A stretch of 38,340 nucleotides of DNA. Origin: Singulisphaera sp. GP187 (GTDB taxonomy: Bacteria > Planctomycetota > GCA-002687715). Location of the stretch: the NCBI GenBank assembly GCA_945907755.1, contig CAMDTN010000024.1, positions 1-38,340 on the forward strand, written 5' to 3'. Shown in pieces: positions 18,468 through 27,028 of this stretch. The notes under the pieces are model-generated. The model was not told where the DNA came from. It did no database searches and saw only the letters and a list, made by a program, of their open reading frames with translations. The number at the start of each line of letters is the position of its first letter. The first letter of the stretch is position 1. A program made the position numbers and the translations under genes.

Positions 18468-19872
18468 ACGCGTCATCTTCCACCGCGCCCATAGCGACAA
18501 GGAATACCTGCGCGTGGTTGCGGCCGACCCCACCCTCGACGCCATCACACTGGATTTCGCTGAGCGCAGCGACGGTGTTGGCGGCATGGAACAAGTTGGC
18601 GAAGTGGAAGTGGTGCGCCACTACACGCGCCTCAGCCTGCTGAACTGGGACATCGACCGCGGGCTCTACCCGCTGGGCTCTTGCACCATGAAGCACAACC
18701 CGCGCTTGCACGAGCGCGTGGCTGCAGACCCCGCTTACTCACAAGCGCATCCGTCGTGGCCTGCTGCGTATTTGGCACAGCACTGCGGCATCATGAACGA
18801 ATTGGCCGCAGACCTCGCCACCCTGAGTGGCTTCGACAAGGTGTGCCTGCAGCCCGCTGCTGGCGCCCACGGCGAACTCACCGCCGTGTTTATGATCCGT
18901 GCTTGGCACTTGAGCCGTGGCGATGCCACGCGTGATGTGTTCCTCATCCCTGACAGCGCGCACGGCACTAATCCAGCGTCCGCCGCCATGAGCGGTTTCC
19001 GCTGCGTGCAGGTGAAGTCAGGCCCCGAGGGCACGCTGCGCGTTGAAGACATCCGCGAGCTCCTCAACGAGCGGCTTGCCGCGATTATGATCACCAATCC
19101 CAACACCTTGGGCATTTACGAAACGCAATTCAGCGACATCGCCGATGCGGTGCACAAGGCGGGCGGGTTGGTTTATATGGACGGCGCAAACTTCAACGCC
19201 GCCATGGGTGTGTTCCAACCGGGCCGCATCGGCGCTGATGTCATGCACTTCAACTTGCACAAGACTTTCACCACACCTCACGGCGGTGGCGGGCCGGGCT
19301 CTGGGCCCATTGGCTTCAACGCCACCCTTGCGCCCTTCGCACCGGACAGTGGCAAAGCTGAATCCATCGGCCGAGTGAAATCTTGGTTTGGTCAGTGGGG
19401 CATGTACATCCGCGCGTGGGTTTACATCCGTACGCTCGGCAGCATTGGTTTGCATGAAGTCAGCGAAGAAGCCGTGCTGAATGCCAACTACATTCGCCGC
19501 CGCCTCGAAGGCGTGCTGTCGATGCCGGTGAAATCCGCAACACTGCACGAGAGCGTGTTCAACGACCGCGACTTGCCCAACAAGATCACGACGCTGGATG
19601 TGGCCAAGCGGCTCATCGACTACGGCTTCCATCCGCCCACGGTCTACTTCCCCATCCATGTCCACGGTGCGCTCATGATCGAGCCCACCGAAACGGAATC
19701 GCTGGACGAGCTCGACCGTTTCTGCGACGCCATGCGCGCTGTGGTGGCAGAAGCCGCCACAGACCCTGAGCGCTTGAAGAGCGCACCGCATACAACCTGC
19801 GTGAGCCGCGTGGACGAAGTGTTGGCCGCTCGTTCGCTGGATTTGCGCTGGGTCGCCACGGAGCGCGGTTGA
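18451..19872 (+). CDS. gcvPB: Glycine dehydrogenase (decarboxylating) subunit 2
   Basis: A 473-residue subunit of the P protein. It contains the PLP lysine K271 in NLHKTFTTPHGGGGPGSG, and GLYPLGSCTMKHNP and PDSAHGTNPASA upstream, all family signatures. With GcvPA it makes the active decarboxylase. The ATG is preceded by AAGGAGGTG, the strongest Shine-Dalgarno of the window. It overlaps gcvPA by 17 bases and its stop overlaps the next start as TTGA. No gcvL (lipoamide dehydrogenase) is in the operon, so that part is encoded elsewhere. Confidence 0.96.
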   Translation: MPTPLERVIFHRAHSDKEYLRVVAADPTLDAITLDFAERSDGVGGMEQVGEVEVVRHYTRLSLLNWDIDRGLYPLGSCTMKHNPRLHERVAADPAYSQAHPSWPAAYLAQHCGIMNELAADLATLSGFDKVCLQPAAGAHGELTAVFMIRAWHLSRGDATRDVFLIPDSAHGTNPASAAMSGFRCVQVKSGPEGTLRVEDIRELLNERLAAIMITNPNTLGIYETQFSDIADAVHKAGGLVYMDGANFNAAMGVFQPGRIGADVMHFNLHKTFTTPHGGGGPGSGPIGFNATLAPFAPDSGKAESIGRVKSWFGQWGMYIRAWVYIRTLGSIGLHEVSEEAVLNANYIRRRLEGVLSMPVKSATLHESVFNDRDLPNKITTLDVAKRLIDYGFHPPTVYFPIHVHGALMIEPTETESLDELDRFCDAMRAVVAEAATDPERLKSAPHTTCVSRVDEVLAARSLDLRWVATERG

Positions 19873-20576
19873 CCGCGAGGCTGCTGCCTTTCTTGGCAGC
19901 AGCGCCAGAGCGTCACATGGCGCTGGACGCCGCTCTGTTGCACTGCGCCGCTGGACCAGCCCTGCGTTTCTATCGCTGGGACCCACCTGCCATTTCGCTC
20001 GGGCATTTCCAACGCAAACCGGAAGACATCGCCGCGCTGCGGGCCACCGGATTGCCGCTGGTGCGGCGCATGACTGGCGGCGGCGCCATCGTGCACTGGC
20101 ACGAACTCACCTACAGCCTATTGCTGCCGTTGCAGCACCCACTGGTAGCAGGCCGTGACCTCGCAGCGTCCTACGCCGCCATCCATGCGCCCTTTCAACG
20201 CGTGCTGACGCAACTTGGGTTGCATGCGCTGCAGCGCGGCGCACTGAACCACGCCAACGCGTCGCCACTGCTGTGTTTCGACCGCGCGACGGATTTAGAC
20301 CTTGTTTGCAACGGCAAGAAGCTGATGGGCTCTGCGCAACGCCGCACACTCACCCATGTGCTCCAGCACGGTTCGCTCATCTTGCGCACTAATATCCACC
20401 AGCCAGACACCGCTGCGCTGGAAGAGTTGACAAGCCAGTCTGTCGATGTGCAGCTTCTGTGGGCAACATGCGCCAGCGCGTTCGCTGTGGAATTGGGCCC
20501 CCTGGAACCGGCAGATTTCACTCCCGAAGAACTGCAACACGCCGCCGCTGTTCAGCCATTGCTGCGCGTCAGTTGA
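19869..20576 (+). CDS. Lipoate/octanoate transferase of the LplA-LipM family
   Basis: A 235-residue protein of the biotin/lipoate protein ligase fold. VRRMTGGGAIVHWHELTYS (residues about 57-75) is the signature seen in lipoate-protein ligases and octanoyltransferases. CFDRATDLDLVCNGKKLMGSAQRR follows: Cys136 fits the nucleophile position of LipM-type octanoyltransferases and GKK-GSAQ is the shared lysine loop. It would transfer octanoyl or lipoyl groups to the lipoyl lysine of GcvH, the fourth gene upstream. The start is TTG at 19869, overlapping the gcvPB stop by 4 bases; no ATG is available early. Whether it is a ligase or a transferase cannot be settled from sequence alone. Confidence 0.78.
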   Translation: MTARLLPFLAAAPERHMALDAALLHCAAGPALRFYRWDPPAISLGHFQRKPEDIAALRATGLPLVRRMTGGGAIVHWHELTYSLLLPLQHPLVAGRDLAASYAAIHAPFQRVLTQLGLHALQRGALNHANASPLLCFDRATDLDLVCNGKKLMGSAQRRTLTHVLQHGSLILRTNIHQPDTAALEELTSQSVDVQLLWATCASAFAVELGPLEPADFTPEELQHAAAVQPLLRVS

Positions 20577-20581
20577 AGCGT

Positions 20582-20629
20582 TTGACGCGCAGCGTCAACT
20601 TGAGCCGTTGACGCGCAGCGTCAACTTGA
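20582..20629. repeat. Two direct copies of a 22-base palindromic unit
   Basis: The 22-base unit begins at 20582 and again at 20608 (26-base period). Each holds TTGACGC and GCGTCAA around GCA, a 7-bp stem with a 3-base loop (20582-20598 and 20608-20624). The pair lies between the end of the gcv operon and the convergent GT4 gene, whose stop codon is inside the first copy. It may act as a bidirectional terminator. Confidence 0.6.
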
Positions 20630-21707
20630 TCAAACCCTCGACCACGCCCGCGGTGTGCTGACGGCTGGTCCACGCGGGCACGGCGATCATCGGCGCAGCA
20701 CTGCGCAACTTCTCGGCCAAAGCAACCACTGCCCCTGGTTCGAATAACTGCTCTCCTTGCAACCACTGCTTCAAGCCACCCGTTGCACTGGCCAAAAGCG
20801 GGCGCCCGCAGGCCAAGGCTTCAGCCGCAACCACCGGCGTTCCTTCTTCGCGTCCCAAGCGCCCGCGTCTGCTGGGAACTACGACAACACGGGCCGCACG
20901 CATGGCGGCTGCGACTTCTTCTGGTGGCAGCAAGCCCGGCAAGTGCAGTGGGACTTTCTCTTGCTCTGCCAATTGCACTAGTTTGCTGCGTTGCGGGCCC
21001 GCACCAATCAGCGCCACACGGTCTCCCGTCAGCGCCGCTGCGCGCAAAATGACATCGAAACCCTTCAGCGTTTCAAAGCGCCCTACGCCTAAAACAGCGT
21101 CACTGCAATCGGCCCGCAACGCGCCAGTGCTACAGAATATGTGCTCGTCGACGCCCATAGGCGTGCAGCGCACAGGCACAGGGCCCAAGACGCGCTCGAT
21201 CATTCCGGCGCGTGGCTCGCGTGCGCAAAGCAGCGCAGCGATTTTGCCGCGCAGCCGCAGCGCGTGCATGCGACCCAACAAGGGCAGCGCCATTTGGTGC
21301 AAGTCGCCGCCATGGCCGATGCCGATGACGGGGCGTTCGCAGCGCGCCGGCAAGGCCCAGCCACAGGGAACCATCCAGTGCAGCAAGAGCGCATCGTGCC
21401 GGGGCAGTTCGCGTTCTAGGGCGCTGCGCGCGACACGCAACCAACGCCATAGTTGTGCGATGCGCCACGGGCGCTGCAACAACTCTGCTTCCAGCCCCCG
21501 TTGGTAGAAAATCGGCTCGACGGCACCGGGGCGTAATACAAGCCCAGCTTCATCCTGCGATTCTGCTGCAACACCTGCCGCCGCTGGAGCGATGGTCACC
21601 ACTTGATGTCCGCGCTGCGCCAAGCCCACATGGAGGTCGCGCACAAAGCGCCCGCAATAGTCGCCCGCGTGGCGCGGATAAGAGCTGGTTAGTGCGAGCA
21701 AACGCAT
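20595..21707 (-). CDS. Glycosyltransferase family 4 (GT-B fold)
   Basis: A 370-residue protein. The N-terminus MRLLALTSSYPRHAGDYCGRFV is the usual beginning of GT4 enzymes. HGGDLHQMALPLLGRMHALRL, PMGVDEHIF, VLGVGRFETLKGFDVILRA and the donor-site pair EEGTPVVAAEALA fit the family. It adds a sugar from a nucleotide donor to a lipid- or glycan-linked acceptor at the cytoplasmic face; substrate unknown. The ATG at 21707 is 19 bases inside the upstream GT2 gene. The last residues (LIKLTLRVNGSS) come from the repeat at 20582-20629. Confidence 0.85.
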   Translation of the reverse strand: MRLLALTSSYPRHAGDYCGRFVRDLHVGLAQRGHQVVTIAPAAAGVAAESQDEAGLVLRPGAVEPIFYQRGLEAELLQRPWRIAQLWRWLRVARSALERELPRHDALLLHWMVPCGWALPARCERPVIGIGHGGDLHQMALPLLGRMHALRLRGKIAALLCAREPRAGMIERVLGPVPVRCTPMGVDEHIFCSTGALRADCSDAVLGVGRFETLKGFDVILRAAALTGDRVALIGAGPQRSKLVQLAEQEKVPLHLPGLLPPEEVAAAMRAARVVVVPSRRGRLGREEGTPVVAAEALACGRPLLASATGGLKQWLQGEQLFEPGAVVALAEKLRSAAPMIAVPAWTSRQHTAGVVEGLIKLTLRVNGSS

Positions 21708-22600
21708 GGCGCTTGCAGGCAGCGTAGCGAATCCAAGAGCAAGGCAGCAACTGCGCAACTCACCCCGACCAAGAACAGCGGCCCCGCAGTGCCGGTGGCC
21801 GCAACAGCCGCGGCAATGCTGCCGCCAAAGGCTGCGCAGGCCGCAGCCCACAGCCCGCGCAGCATCCAGCCATGCGCAGAGCATGCGCCGGTGCGGCGCC
21901 AAAAACCGCGCACTAATAGAGCCGCGATGCGCGGTGCCACCCGCAGCACGCGAATCTTCGAACGCTCTTCGGCATACACAGCACGCACAGGCACATCGGC
22001 GACGCGTCCCTGCGCTAAGGCCACATGCAGCAACATGTCGTTGGGGAAACCGTAGCGCGGGTAAAGCTCGTCCAGCGCGATGCGCGCAAGCACCGCGCGG
22101 GTGCTGGCGGTGTAGCCGCATTGGCTGTCGGCTACATGCCATAGCCCTGTGCTGACACGAGTCCCGATGGTCAGGCCAACATTTCCAAACCAGCGCAATG
22201 CGGGCATGGCCTGCCGCGCTGCCGCAGTGGCGAAGCGGTTGCCTTTGGCGTAGTCGGCACCATCATTGATGGCGGCGATCAAGCCCTTCAAGTCGGCAGG
22301 ATCCATTTGATTATCCCCAGCCATCACAACGCACACCGCGCGCGCATCAGCGCAGTGCGCAAGAAAATGCTGATACCCAGTGACAATGGACGCCCCCACG
22401 CCACGGTTCGCAGCATGGCACACCAACTCCGTGCGAGCACACGCACTAGCACGCACGCTTGCTGCCGTGCCGTCAGTCGAGGCGTCGTCCACCACCACGA
22501 TGTGATCGACTTCTTGGGGCACACCGCGCACCACTGTCGCCACGAGAAGTTCTTCCTGAAACGCCGGGATAACAACCCACACCGTGCGTCCGGCGATCAC
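21689..22600 (-). CDS. Glycosyltransferase family 2, dolichyl-phosphate-mannose-synthase-like
   Basis: A 303-residue protein. WVVIPAFQEELLVATVVRGVP and IVVVDDASTDGTA are the GT-A nucleotide-sugar site; MAGDNQMDPAD is the metal-binding acid motif, and GNRFATAAARQAMP follows. The last 60 residues include hydrophobic helices (two segments from about 245 onward), suggesting membrane association. Likely uses a nucleotide sugar to glycosylate a polyprenyl phosphate or lipid. The start is GTG, overlapping the flippase stop by 4 bases. Substrate unknown. Confidence 0.85.
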   Translation of the reverse strand: MIAGRTVWVVIPAFQEELLVATVVRGVPQEVDHIVVVDDASTDGTAASVRASACARTELVCHAANRGVGASIVTGYQHFLAHCADARAVCVVMAGDNQMDPADLKGLIAAINDGADYAKGNRFATAAARQAMPALRWFGNVGLTIGTRVSTGLWHVADSQCGYTASTRAVLARIALDELYPRYGFPNDMLLHVALAQGRVADVPVRAVYAEERSKIRVLRVAPRIAALLVRGFWRRTGACSAHGWMLRGLWAAACAAFGGSIAAAVAATGTAGPLFLVGVSCAVAALLLDSLRCLQAPCVCSH

Positions 22601-24138
22601 CGCTGTTTACGCCCCAACATGCGCGCGAGTTTTTCGCGGTCTTCACGGCCGAATTCGCCCAAGAGCACCAACGCCGCCAGCATGCTGCCGCCGCAAGCGC
22701 AAAACCGCAGCACGGTGCCCAGCAATCCAGCGCTGGGAATGACATGTGCCAAGGCCGCAACCGCCGCAGCAGCCAGCGCAACACGCACGACAGTGGCCAG
22801 CGGCAAGACATTGCCGAAGCGACGTCCGACGCACACAAACGCAGCAGCGCAGCCAGCCAACATGGCGATGCAACCAGCCATGCCCTGCCCCGCCAGCCCG
22901 AAACGCGGCAGCAGCAACATGCTGAGCACTAATTGCACGCCAGCCACGCCCAAGGCCAGCACGACGCTCCACACCGCGGCGCCAGCGGCGTTCAAGGTGG
23001 AGCACAGCAAGAAGAACAAGGCGAAGCCCACATAGCCCGCGCCCAACCACGACAATCCCGAAGCAGCGTCAGGGTGTTGCGCCAAGTGCGCGGCGCTGTC
23101 TTTCAACAACAAGCCGAGCGTTGGTTCTGGCCGCGCCACCAACACCACCGTAGTGGTTGCGACGATGATCAAAGCCCAACGCAATGCTTCGCGCACATAG
23201 CGCCGTGTCTGTTCGGTGGCCGCAGCAGCAGTGGCGGAGACCAGCGGAAAAAGCACCAAGGTGACGGCAATCACCAACGAGTAAGGGATCTGCGCGAAAA
23301 GCTGCGTCGCACTGTACAGCGCGCGGGCGCTGTCTCTGGCCGCGCCGGAACAATCGAGGAACCACTGCACATACCAGAGGTCCATCTGCACCAACCACTG
23401 CACAGCCATCATGAATGCAACAGTTTGCACCTGATAGCCCAAGAATTCGCCGACGCGCGGCGCCGGCGCTGCAACGCAATCTTGGCGCGCCAGCACGCGC
23501 CTGCTGGCAAACCACGCAGCGATCAACACGAACAGCGCCGAGGCAGCAAAACCTGCGTAGGCACCAGCGGCCGTGCCGGTGATCCAGATTCCAAGACACA
23601 CCAGCACCACCTTGGCCGTAGTGAACGAACCATCCACTGCTGCTTGCAACGAGAAAGCGCGCGCGCCATTCAAGATGCCTAAGAGCACTGCGTAAAGGCT
23701 GTAGATCAATGGAATTGTCGCCGACACGCGCAGGGGTTGCACCAACGCAGCATCATCGCCAGCGATCCATGGGGCCGCAAACCAGTACAACGCCGAGAGG
23801 CTTCCTCCCAGCGCAAGCTGCAACCACAGCACACGCCCGCGCAACGCACGAGCGCATCCGGGATTTGCACCCACATAGCGCGACACAGCCTGCGTTGTGC
23901 CCTGCACCAACACCGTGCTCAAAATGGACAGCCACGCACCAGCGGCTTTGAACTGGCCCAAGATCGAATCACCATCGGTGGCCAAGCGCGGAATGGCGAA
24001 GTAAATGGCATAGCTGGCCGCGAGGAACCACAGTTTGGTGCCCGTGAGCAGCAGCCCGCCCCTCGCAATCTTGGCGGCTTCGTTGGCTGAATTGGTTTGG
24101 CTCATGGTTGGGCGGCAGCAGCCGCGGGGCGGGAGCAT
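22597..24138 (-). CDS. Oligosaccharide flippase (Wzx/MOP superfamily)
   Basis: A 513-residue polytopic protein with about 12-14 hydrophobic segments, typical of MOP-superfamily lipid-linked oligosaccharide flippases. The N-terminal GLLLTGTKLWFLAASYAIYFAIPR and the central VQWLVQMDLWYVQWFLD segments sit in the expected helix arrangement. It would carry the glycan made by the two glycosyltransferases across the inner membrane. I chose ATG at 24138 because GAGGG lies 7 bases upstream; an ATG at 24105 gives a shorter N-terminus with no clear Shine-Dalgarno. It is the first gene of the operon and divergent from the rlmI-like gene. Confidence 0.78.
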   Translation of the reverse strand: MLPPRGCCRPTMSQTNSANEAAKIARGGLLLTGTKLWFLAASYAIYFAIPRLATDGDSILGQFKAAGAWLSILSTVLVQGTTQAVSRYVGANPGCARALRGRVLWLQLALGGSLSALYWFAAPWIAGDDAALVQPLRVSATIPLIYSLYAVLLGILNGARAFSLQAAVDGSFTTAKVVLVCLGIWITGTAAGAYAGFAASALFVLIAAWFASRRVLARQDCVAAPAPRVGEFLGYQVQTVAFMMAVQWLVQMDLWYVQWFLDCSGAARDSARALYSATQLFAQIPYSLVIAVTLVLFPLVSATAAAATEQTRRYVREALRWALIIVATTTVVLVARPEPTLGLLLKDSAAHLAQHPDAASGLSWLGAGYVGFALFFLLCSTLNAAGAAVWSVVLALGVAGVQLVLSMLLLPRFGLAGQGMAGCIAMLAGCAAAFVCVGRRFGNVLPLATVVRVALAAAAVAALAHVIPSAGLLGTVLRFCACGGSMLAALVLLGEFGREDREKLARMLGRKQR

Positions 24139-24178
24139 ATCACTGCCCTCACAGCGCAGGCTGTTACAACACTGCGCT

Positions 24179-25396
24179 ATGCGCCAGACGCGACCCACAC
24201 ACAGGCCTCCCGAAGAAGTGCAATTCCCAGCGGGCATGCCGCCGGAAGGCGTGCTGCTGCGCGTGCCGCGCATGCCCGAAGGCCAATGGGTGTACCGCAA
24301 GATGCTGCGCACGCCGCGCATCACTGTGCAAAACGGCAGCTACCTGCCGCTGTATGCGAAGGATGGTCAGTTGTTGGCACGCGGGTTTCTGAACCGCCAA
24401 AGCGAATTGGCATTCCGCATCCTTGGCGATGCCTCTGCCCCTGCAGAATTCGGCGCAATGCTGGAACAGCGTTTGCGCCCAGCTTGGAACTTGCGCCACC
24501 ATGTCCTGCGCCTCCACGAACGCACCGACGCGTGGCGTGTGGTGCATGCTGAAGGCGACCACCTGAGCGGACTTGTTGTGGACCGTTACGGGGCCACCTG
24601 CGTGGCATCGCTCTACTCCATCGGCTGGGTTGCGCACGCCGAAGCATTAGAGCGCGCGTTGCTCGGGTTGCCCGGTGTGCGCCGCGTTCTCTTCCGCGCC
24701 GATGAACGCGCCGCAAAGCTCGAAGGCTTCAGCATGCCCCCGATGCCCGCAGGCGCCACCGAGCAAGTGCTCGAAGACGGTCTGCGCTACGAAGTGGACT
24801 TGAGCGAAGGGCACAAGACTGGTTTGTTCTTGGACCAACGCGACCACCGCCGCCGCTGCGCCAGCTTGGCTGCTGGAAAGCGCGTGTTGGATATTTGCAC
24901 CAATGCCGGCGGTTTCGCATTGTCGGCCGCCAAAGCAGGCGCGAGCAGCGTCACCGCTATTGATCTTGATGAGGTTGCACTGGCACGAGCCACTGCCAAT
25001 GCGCGGCGCAACAAGCTTCAGGTGGAATGGATCCACAGCGATCTTTTCCCGTGGCTGCGCAGCGCCCGCGAGCGCAAACTCAGTTACGACTTGGTCATTT
25101 TGGATCCAGCGAAACTCGCGCGCTCCCGCGAAGAAGTGCCCAAGGCGTTGGATACGTACTGCGACATGAACGCTTTGGCGTTGCGCGTGGTGGCCCCAGG
25201 CGGATTGTTCTTGACCTGTTCGTGCAGCGGCTCGGTGCGTGAAGACGAGTTCTTGAACATGCTGCGCCACGCTGCGAATGGCGCGGGCCGCGTGGTGCAA
25301 GTCTTGGAGATTGGTGGCGCTGCACCGGACCATCCCATGGCACTCGATGTGCCCGAAACCCGCTACCTCAAGGCGGCCCTGTGCTTGGTGCGCTGA
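24179..25396 (+). CDS. Class I SAM-dependent rRNA methyltransferase, RlmI-like
   Basis: A 405-residue protein. The N-terminus carries a PUA-like region (about 20-75). VVDRYGATCVASLYS and the FLDQRDHRRRCASL segment precede the SAM site DICTNAGGFALSAAKAG (about 240-256). LDPAKLARSREEV and TCSCSGSV match the catalytic region of RlmI, which makes m5C in 23S rRNA. The usual DPP is DPA here. Start at ATG 24179 has no Shine-Dalgarno, but TACAAC lies 8 bases upstream, so it may be leaderless. It overlaps the next gene by 16 bases. Confidence 0.8.
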   Translation: MRQTRPTHRPPEEVQFPAGMPPEGVLLRVPRMPEGQWVYRKMLRTPRITVQNGSYLPLYAKDGQLLARGFLNRQSELAFRILGDASAPAEFGAMLEQRLRPAWNLRHHVLRLHERTDAWRVVHAEGDHLSGLVVDRYGATCVASLYSIGWVAHAEALERALLGLPGVRRVLFRADERAAKLEGFSMPPMPAGATEQVLEDGLRYEVDLSEGHKTGLFLDQRDHRRRCASLAAGKRVLDICTNAGGFALSAAKAGASSVTAIDLDEVALARATANARRNKLQVEWIHSDLFPWLRSARERKLSYDLVILDPAKLARSREEVPKALDTYCDMNALALRVVAPGGLFLTCSCSGSVREDEFLNMLRHAANGAGRVVQVLEIGGAAPDHPMALDVPETRYLKAALCLVR

Positions 25397-25992
25397 CACA
25401 GTGCGCCGCCTTAGTGCCCGCTGCTGGCAGCGGGTCGCGTTTGGGCGAACCCAAAGCCACGCTACTCATCGGCGGCATTCCCCTGCTGGAACGCCAAGTG
25501 CGTCTGTTACGCGCCGCCGGAGTGCAACCAATCGTGGCTGTGGTAGCGGCTGATCAACCCGCGAGCGTGGCGCTCGCGCAACGCTTGCAGTGCATCACCG
25601 TGCTGAATGAGCAGACGCACCTCGGCCAAAGCCATAGCGTGCGTCTCGGCGCGCAAGCGTTGCCCGAAGGACCATTCCTGCTGTTGCCTGTTGATTGCGC
25701 GTGGACCCGCTTGCAGGATGTCCAAGCTCTGTTGCTGGCACACGCTGCGGCGCAGCACGAGCCGCACATGATCTTGCGCCCGCACCACGGCACGAACTAC
25801 GGCCACCCAGTCCTATTCGGTGCGGATTACCGCAGCGCCTTCATTGCTCTGCCTGCTGACCAATCTGCGGCAACGGTCTACCGCACCCACCGCATCCGCG
25901 TACAGCTTGTGCCTGTGGACAACACCCACATCCACGAAGATGTGGACACGCCTGAAGATCTGGAGCGCTGCGTCCGAACTCTCGAGGGTTGA
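25381..25992 (+). CDS. MocA-like molybdenum-cofactor cytidylyltransferase
   Basis: A 203-residue NTP-transferase. ALVPAAGSGSRLGEPKATLL is the nucleotide-binding loop (LxAGxGxRxGxxK). YGHPVLFGADY and VDTPEDLERC are typical of the MocA/MobA group, GHPVLF leaning towards MocA. It would add CMP to molybdopterin to give the cytosine dinucleotide form. The start is GTG within the end of the rlmI-like gene. Its end is only 1 base from the end of the convergent hcrB gene. As the reductase encoded there is of a type that uses molybdopterin cytosine dinucleotide, a functional link is likely. Other NDP-sugar or GMP transfer activities cannot be excluded. Confidence 0.72.
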   Translation: MLGALTQCAALVPAAGSGSRLGEPKATLLIGGIPLLERQVRLLRAAGVQPIVAVVAADQPASVALAQRLQCITVLNEQTHLGQSHSVRLGAQALPEGPFLLLPVDCAWTRLQDVQALLLAHAAAQHEPHMILRPHHGTNYGHPVLFGADYRSAFIALPADQSAATVYRTHRIRVQLVPVDNTHIHEDVDTPEDLERCVRTLEG

Positions 25993-25993
25993 A

Positions 25994-27028
25994 TCACACC
26001 GACATTGCTGGCGCGCCCAAGGGAGTTTCCGGCATTTGTGCCCGCGGTGGCAAACCGCCCAGCTCGCGCAACGCGCCCTCCACCCACACCGCTGTCATTT
26101 GGCGGCGCCAGAGCATGGTGAAGTCTGTGTTGTCTAACGCGTGAGCGACGCCGCGCGCCGCTTCGCCTGCTGCTTTCACAGTGGCTTCGGTGAGTTGCTG
26201 TCCCAGCAACGCAGCTTCGGACTCGGGCGCACGCAACGGCGCGGAGGACACCGCACCAAGGAAGATGCGCGCGTGAGTGACCTCGCCGTGCGCGCCCATG
26301 CGCAAGGCAGCGCCAACTCCAAGCACCGGAAAGTCGATGCTGCCGCGGCGGCGCAGTTTCCAATAAGTCGCTTTCGTGTTCTCTACCGGCGGCAGCAGCA
26401 CTTCCGTCAGAACTTCGTCGTCGGATTTTCCCAGCCATACGATGCCGTCATCCACGAAAAGCTGTTCCACCGGAATCACGCGCTCCCCGCGCACTGAAAC
26501 CAAACGCACCCGCGCGCCGATGGCACACAGGAGCGGAGCCGAATCGCTGGCAGAAATTGCCCAACAACGCGGCGAACTTGGGGCCACCCAGCAGATGTCT
26601 CCGGCTTCCTTCATGCAGCCGCCGATGGCCTGACGCCATTCTTCGCTTTGGTTGTAGTAATTGCAGCGCGTATCGAGGCATAAATTGCCGCCGATGGTTC
26701 CCGTGGTGCGCAACACGGGGCTGGAGATGGATTGCACCGCGCGCACAAAGCCAGGCCAGTGCCGTTGCAGCTTCGCATCGCGCGTGATGGTGCTGAGCGT
26801 GGTCATCGCGCCCACACGCATTTCGCTGTCGCCATGGATGCCGCGCATGTTGGCGACAGCGCGCAGACCAACCAAACGCTGCGCGTGTTGATGGCGCCGC
26901 TTCATGTTGGGCAGCAGGTCCGTACCGCCAGCCAACAAGCGCGTGGACTTCGGTGCTTCCGCCAGAAGCGCACAGGCTTCGCCAATATCGCGCGCAGCCA
27001 CGAAAGAGAATTCTGGCAATCTCAGCAT
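25994..27028 (-). CDS. hcrB: 4-hydroxybenzoyl-CoA reductase-type beta subunit (FAD, extra 4Fe-4S)
   Basis: A 344-residue FAD subunit of the xanthine oxidase family. AGGTDLLPNM (33-42) is the FAD-binding loop; TTGTIGGNLCLDTRC continues it. A Cys-rich insertion follows: Cys122, 138, 146 and 155, in the segment CNYYNQSEEWRQ ... GGC ... GDIC ... SPRC. This extra [4Fe-4S] site is the hallmark of the 4-hydroxybenzoyl-CoA reductase beta subunit and is absent from most relatives. The enzyme removes the phenolic OH of 4-hydroxybenzoyl-CoA in anaerobic aromatic breakdown. Start 27028 has AGGAGA just upstream and overlaps hcrA by 7 bases. A different aryl-CoA or hydroxylase substrate is possible. Confidence 0.82.
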   Translation of the reverse strand: MLRLPEFSFVAARDIGEACALLAEAPKSTRLLAGGTDLLPNMKRRHQHAQRLVGLRAVANMRGIHGDSEMRVGAMTTLSTITRDAKLQRHWPGFVRAVQSISSPVLRTTGTIGGNLCLDTRCNYYNQSEEWRQAIGGCMKEAGDICWVAPSSPRCWAISASDSAPLLCAIGARVRLVSVRGERVIPVEQLFVDDGIVWLGKSDDEVLTEVLLPPVENTKATYWKLRRRGSIDFPVLGVGAALRMGAHGEVTHARIFLGAVSSAPLRAPESEAALLGQQLTEATVKAAGEAARGVAHALDNTDFTMLWRRQMTAVWVEGALRELGGLPPRAQMPETPLGAPAMSV

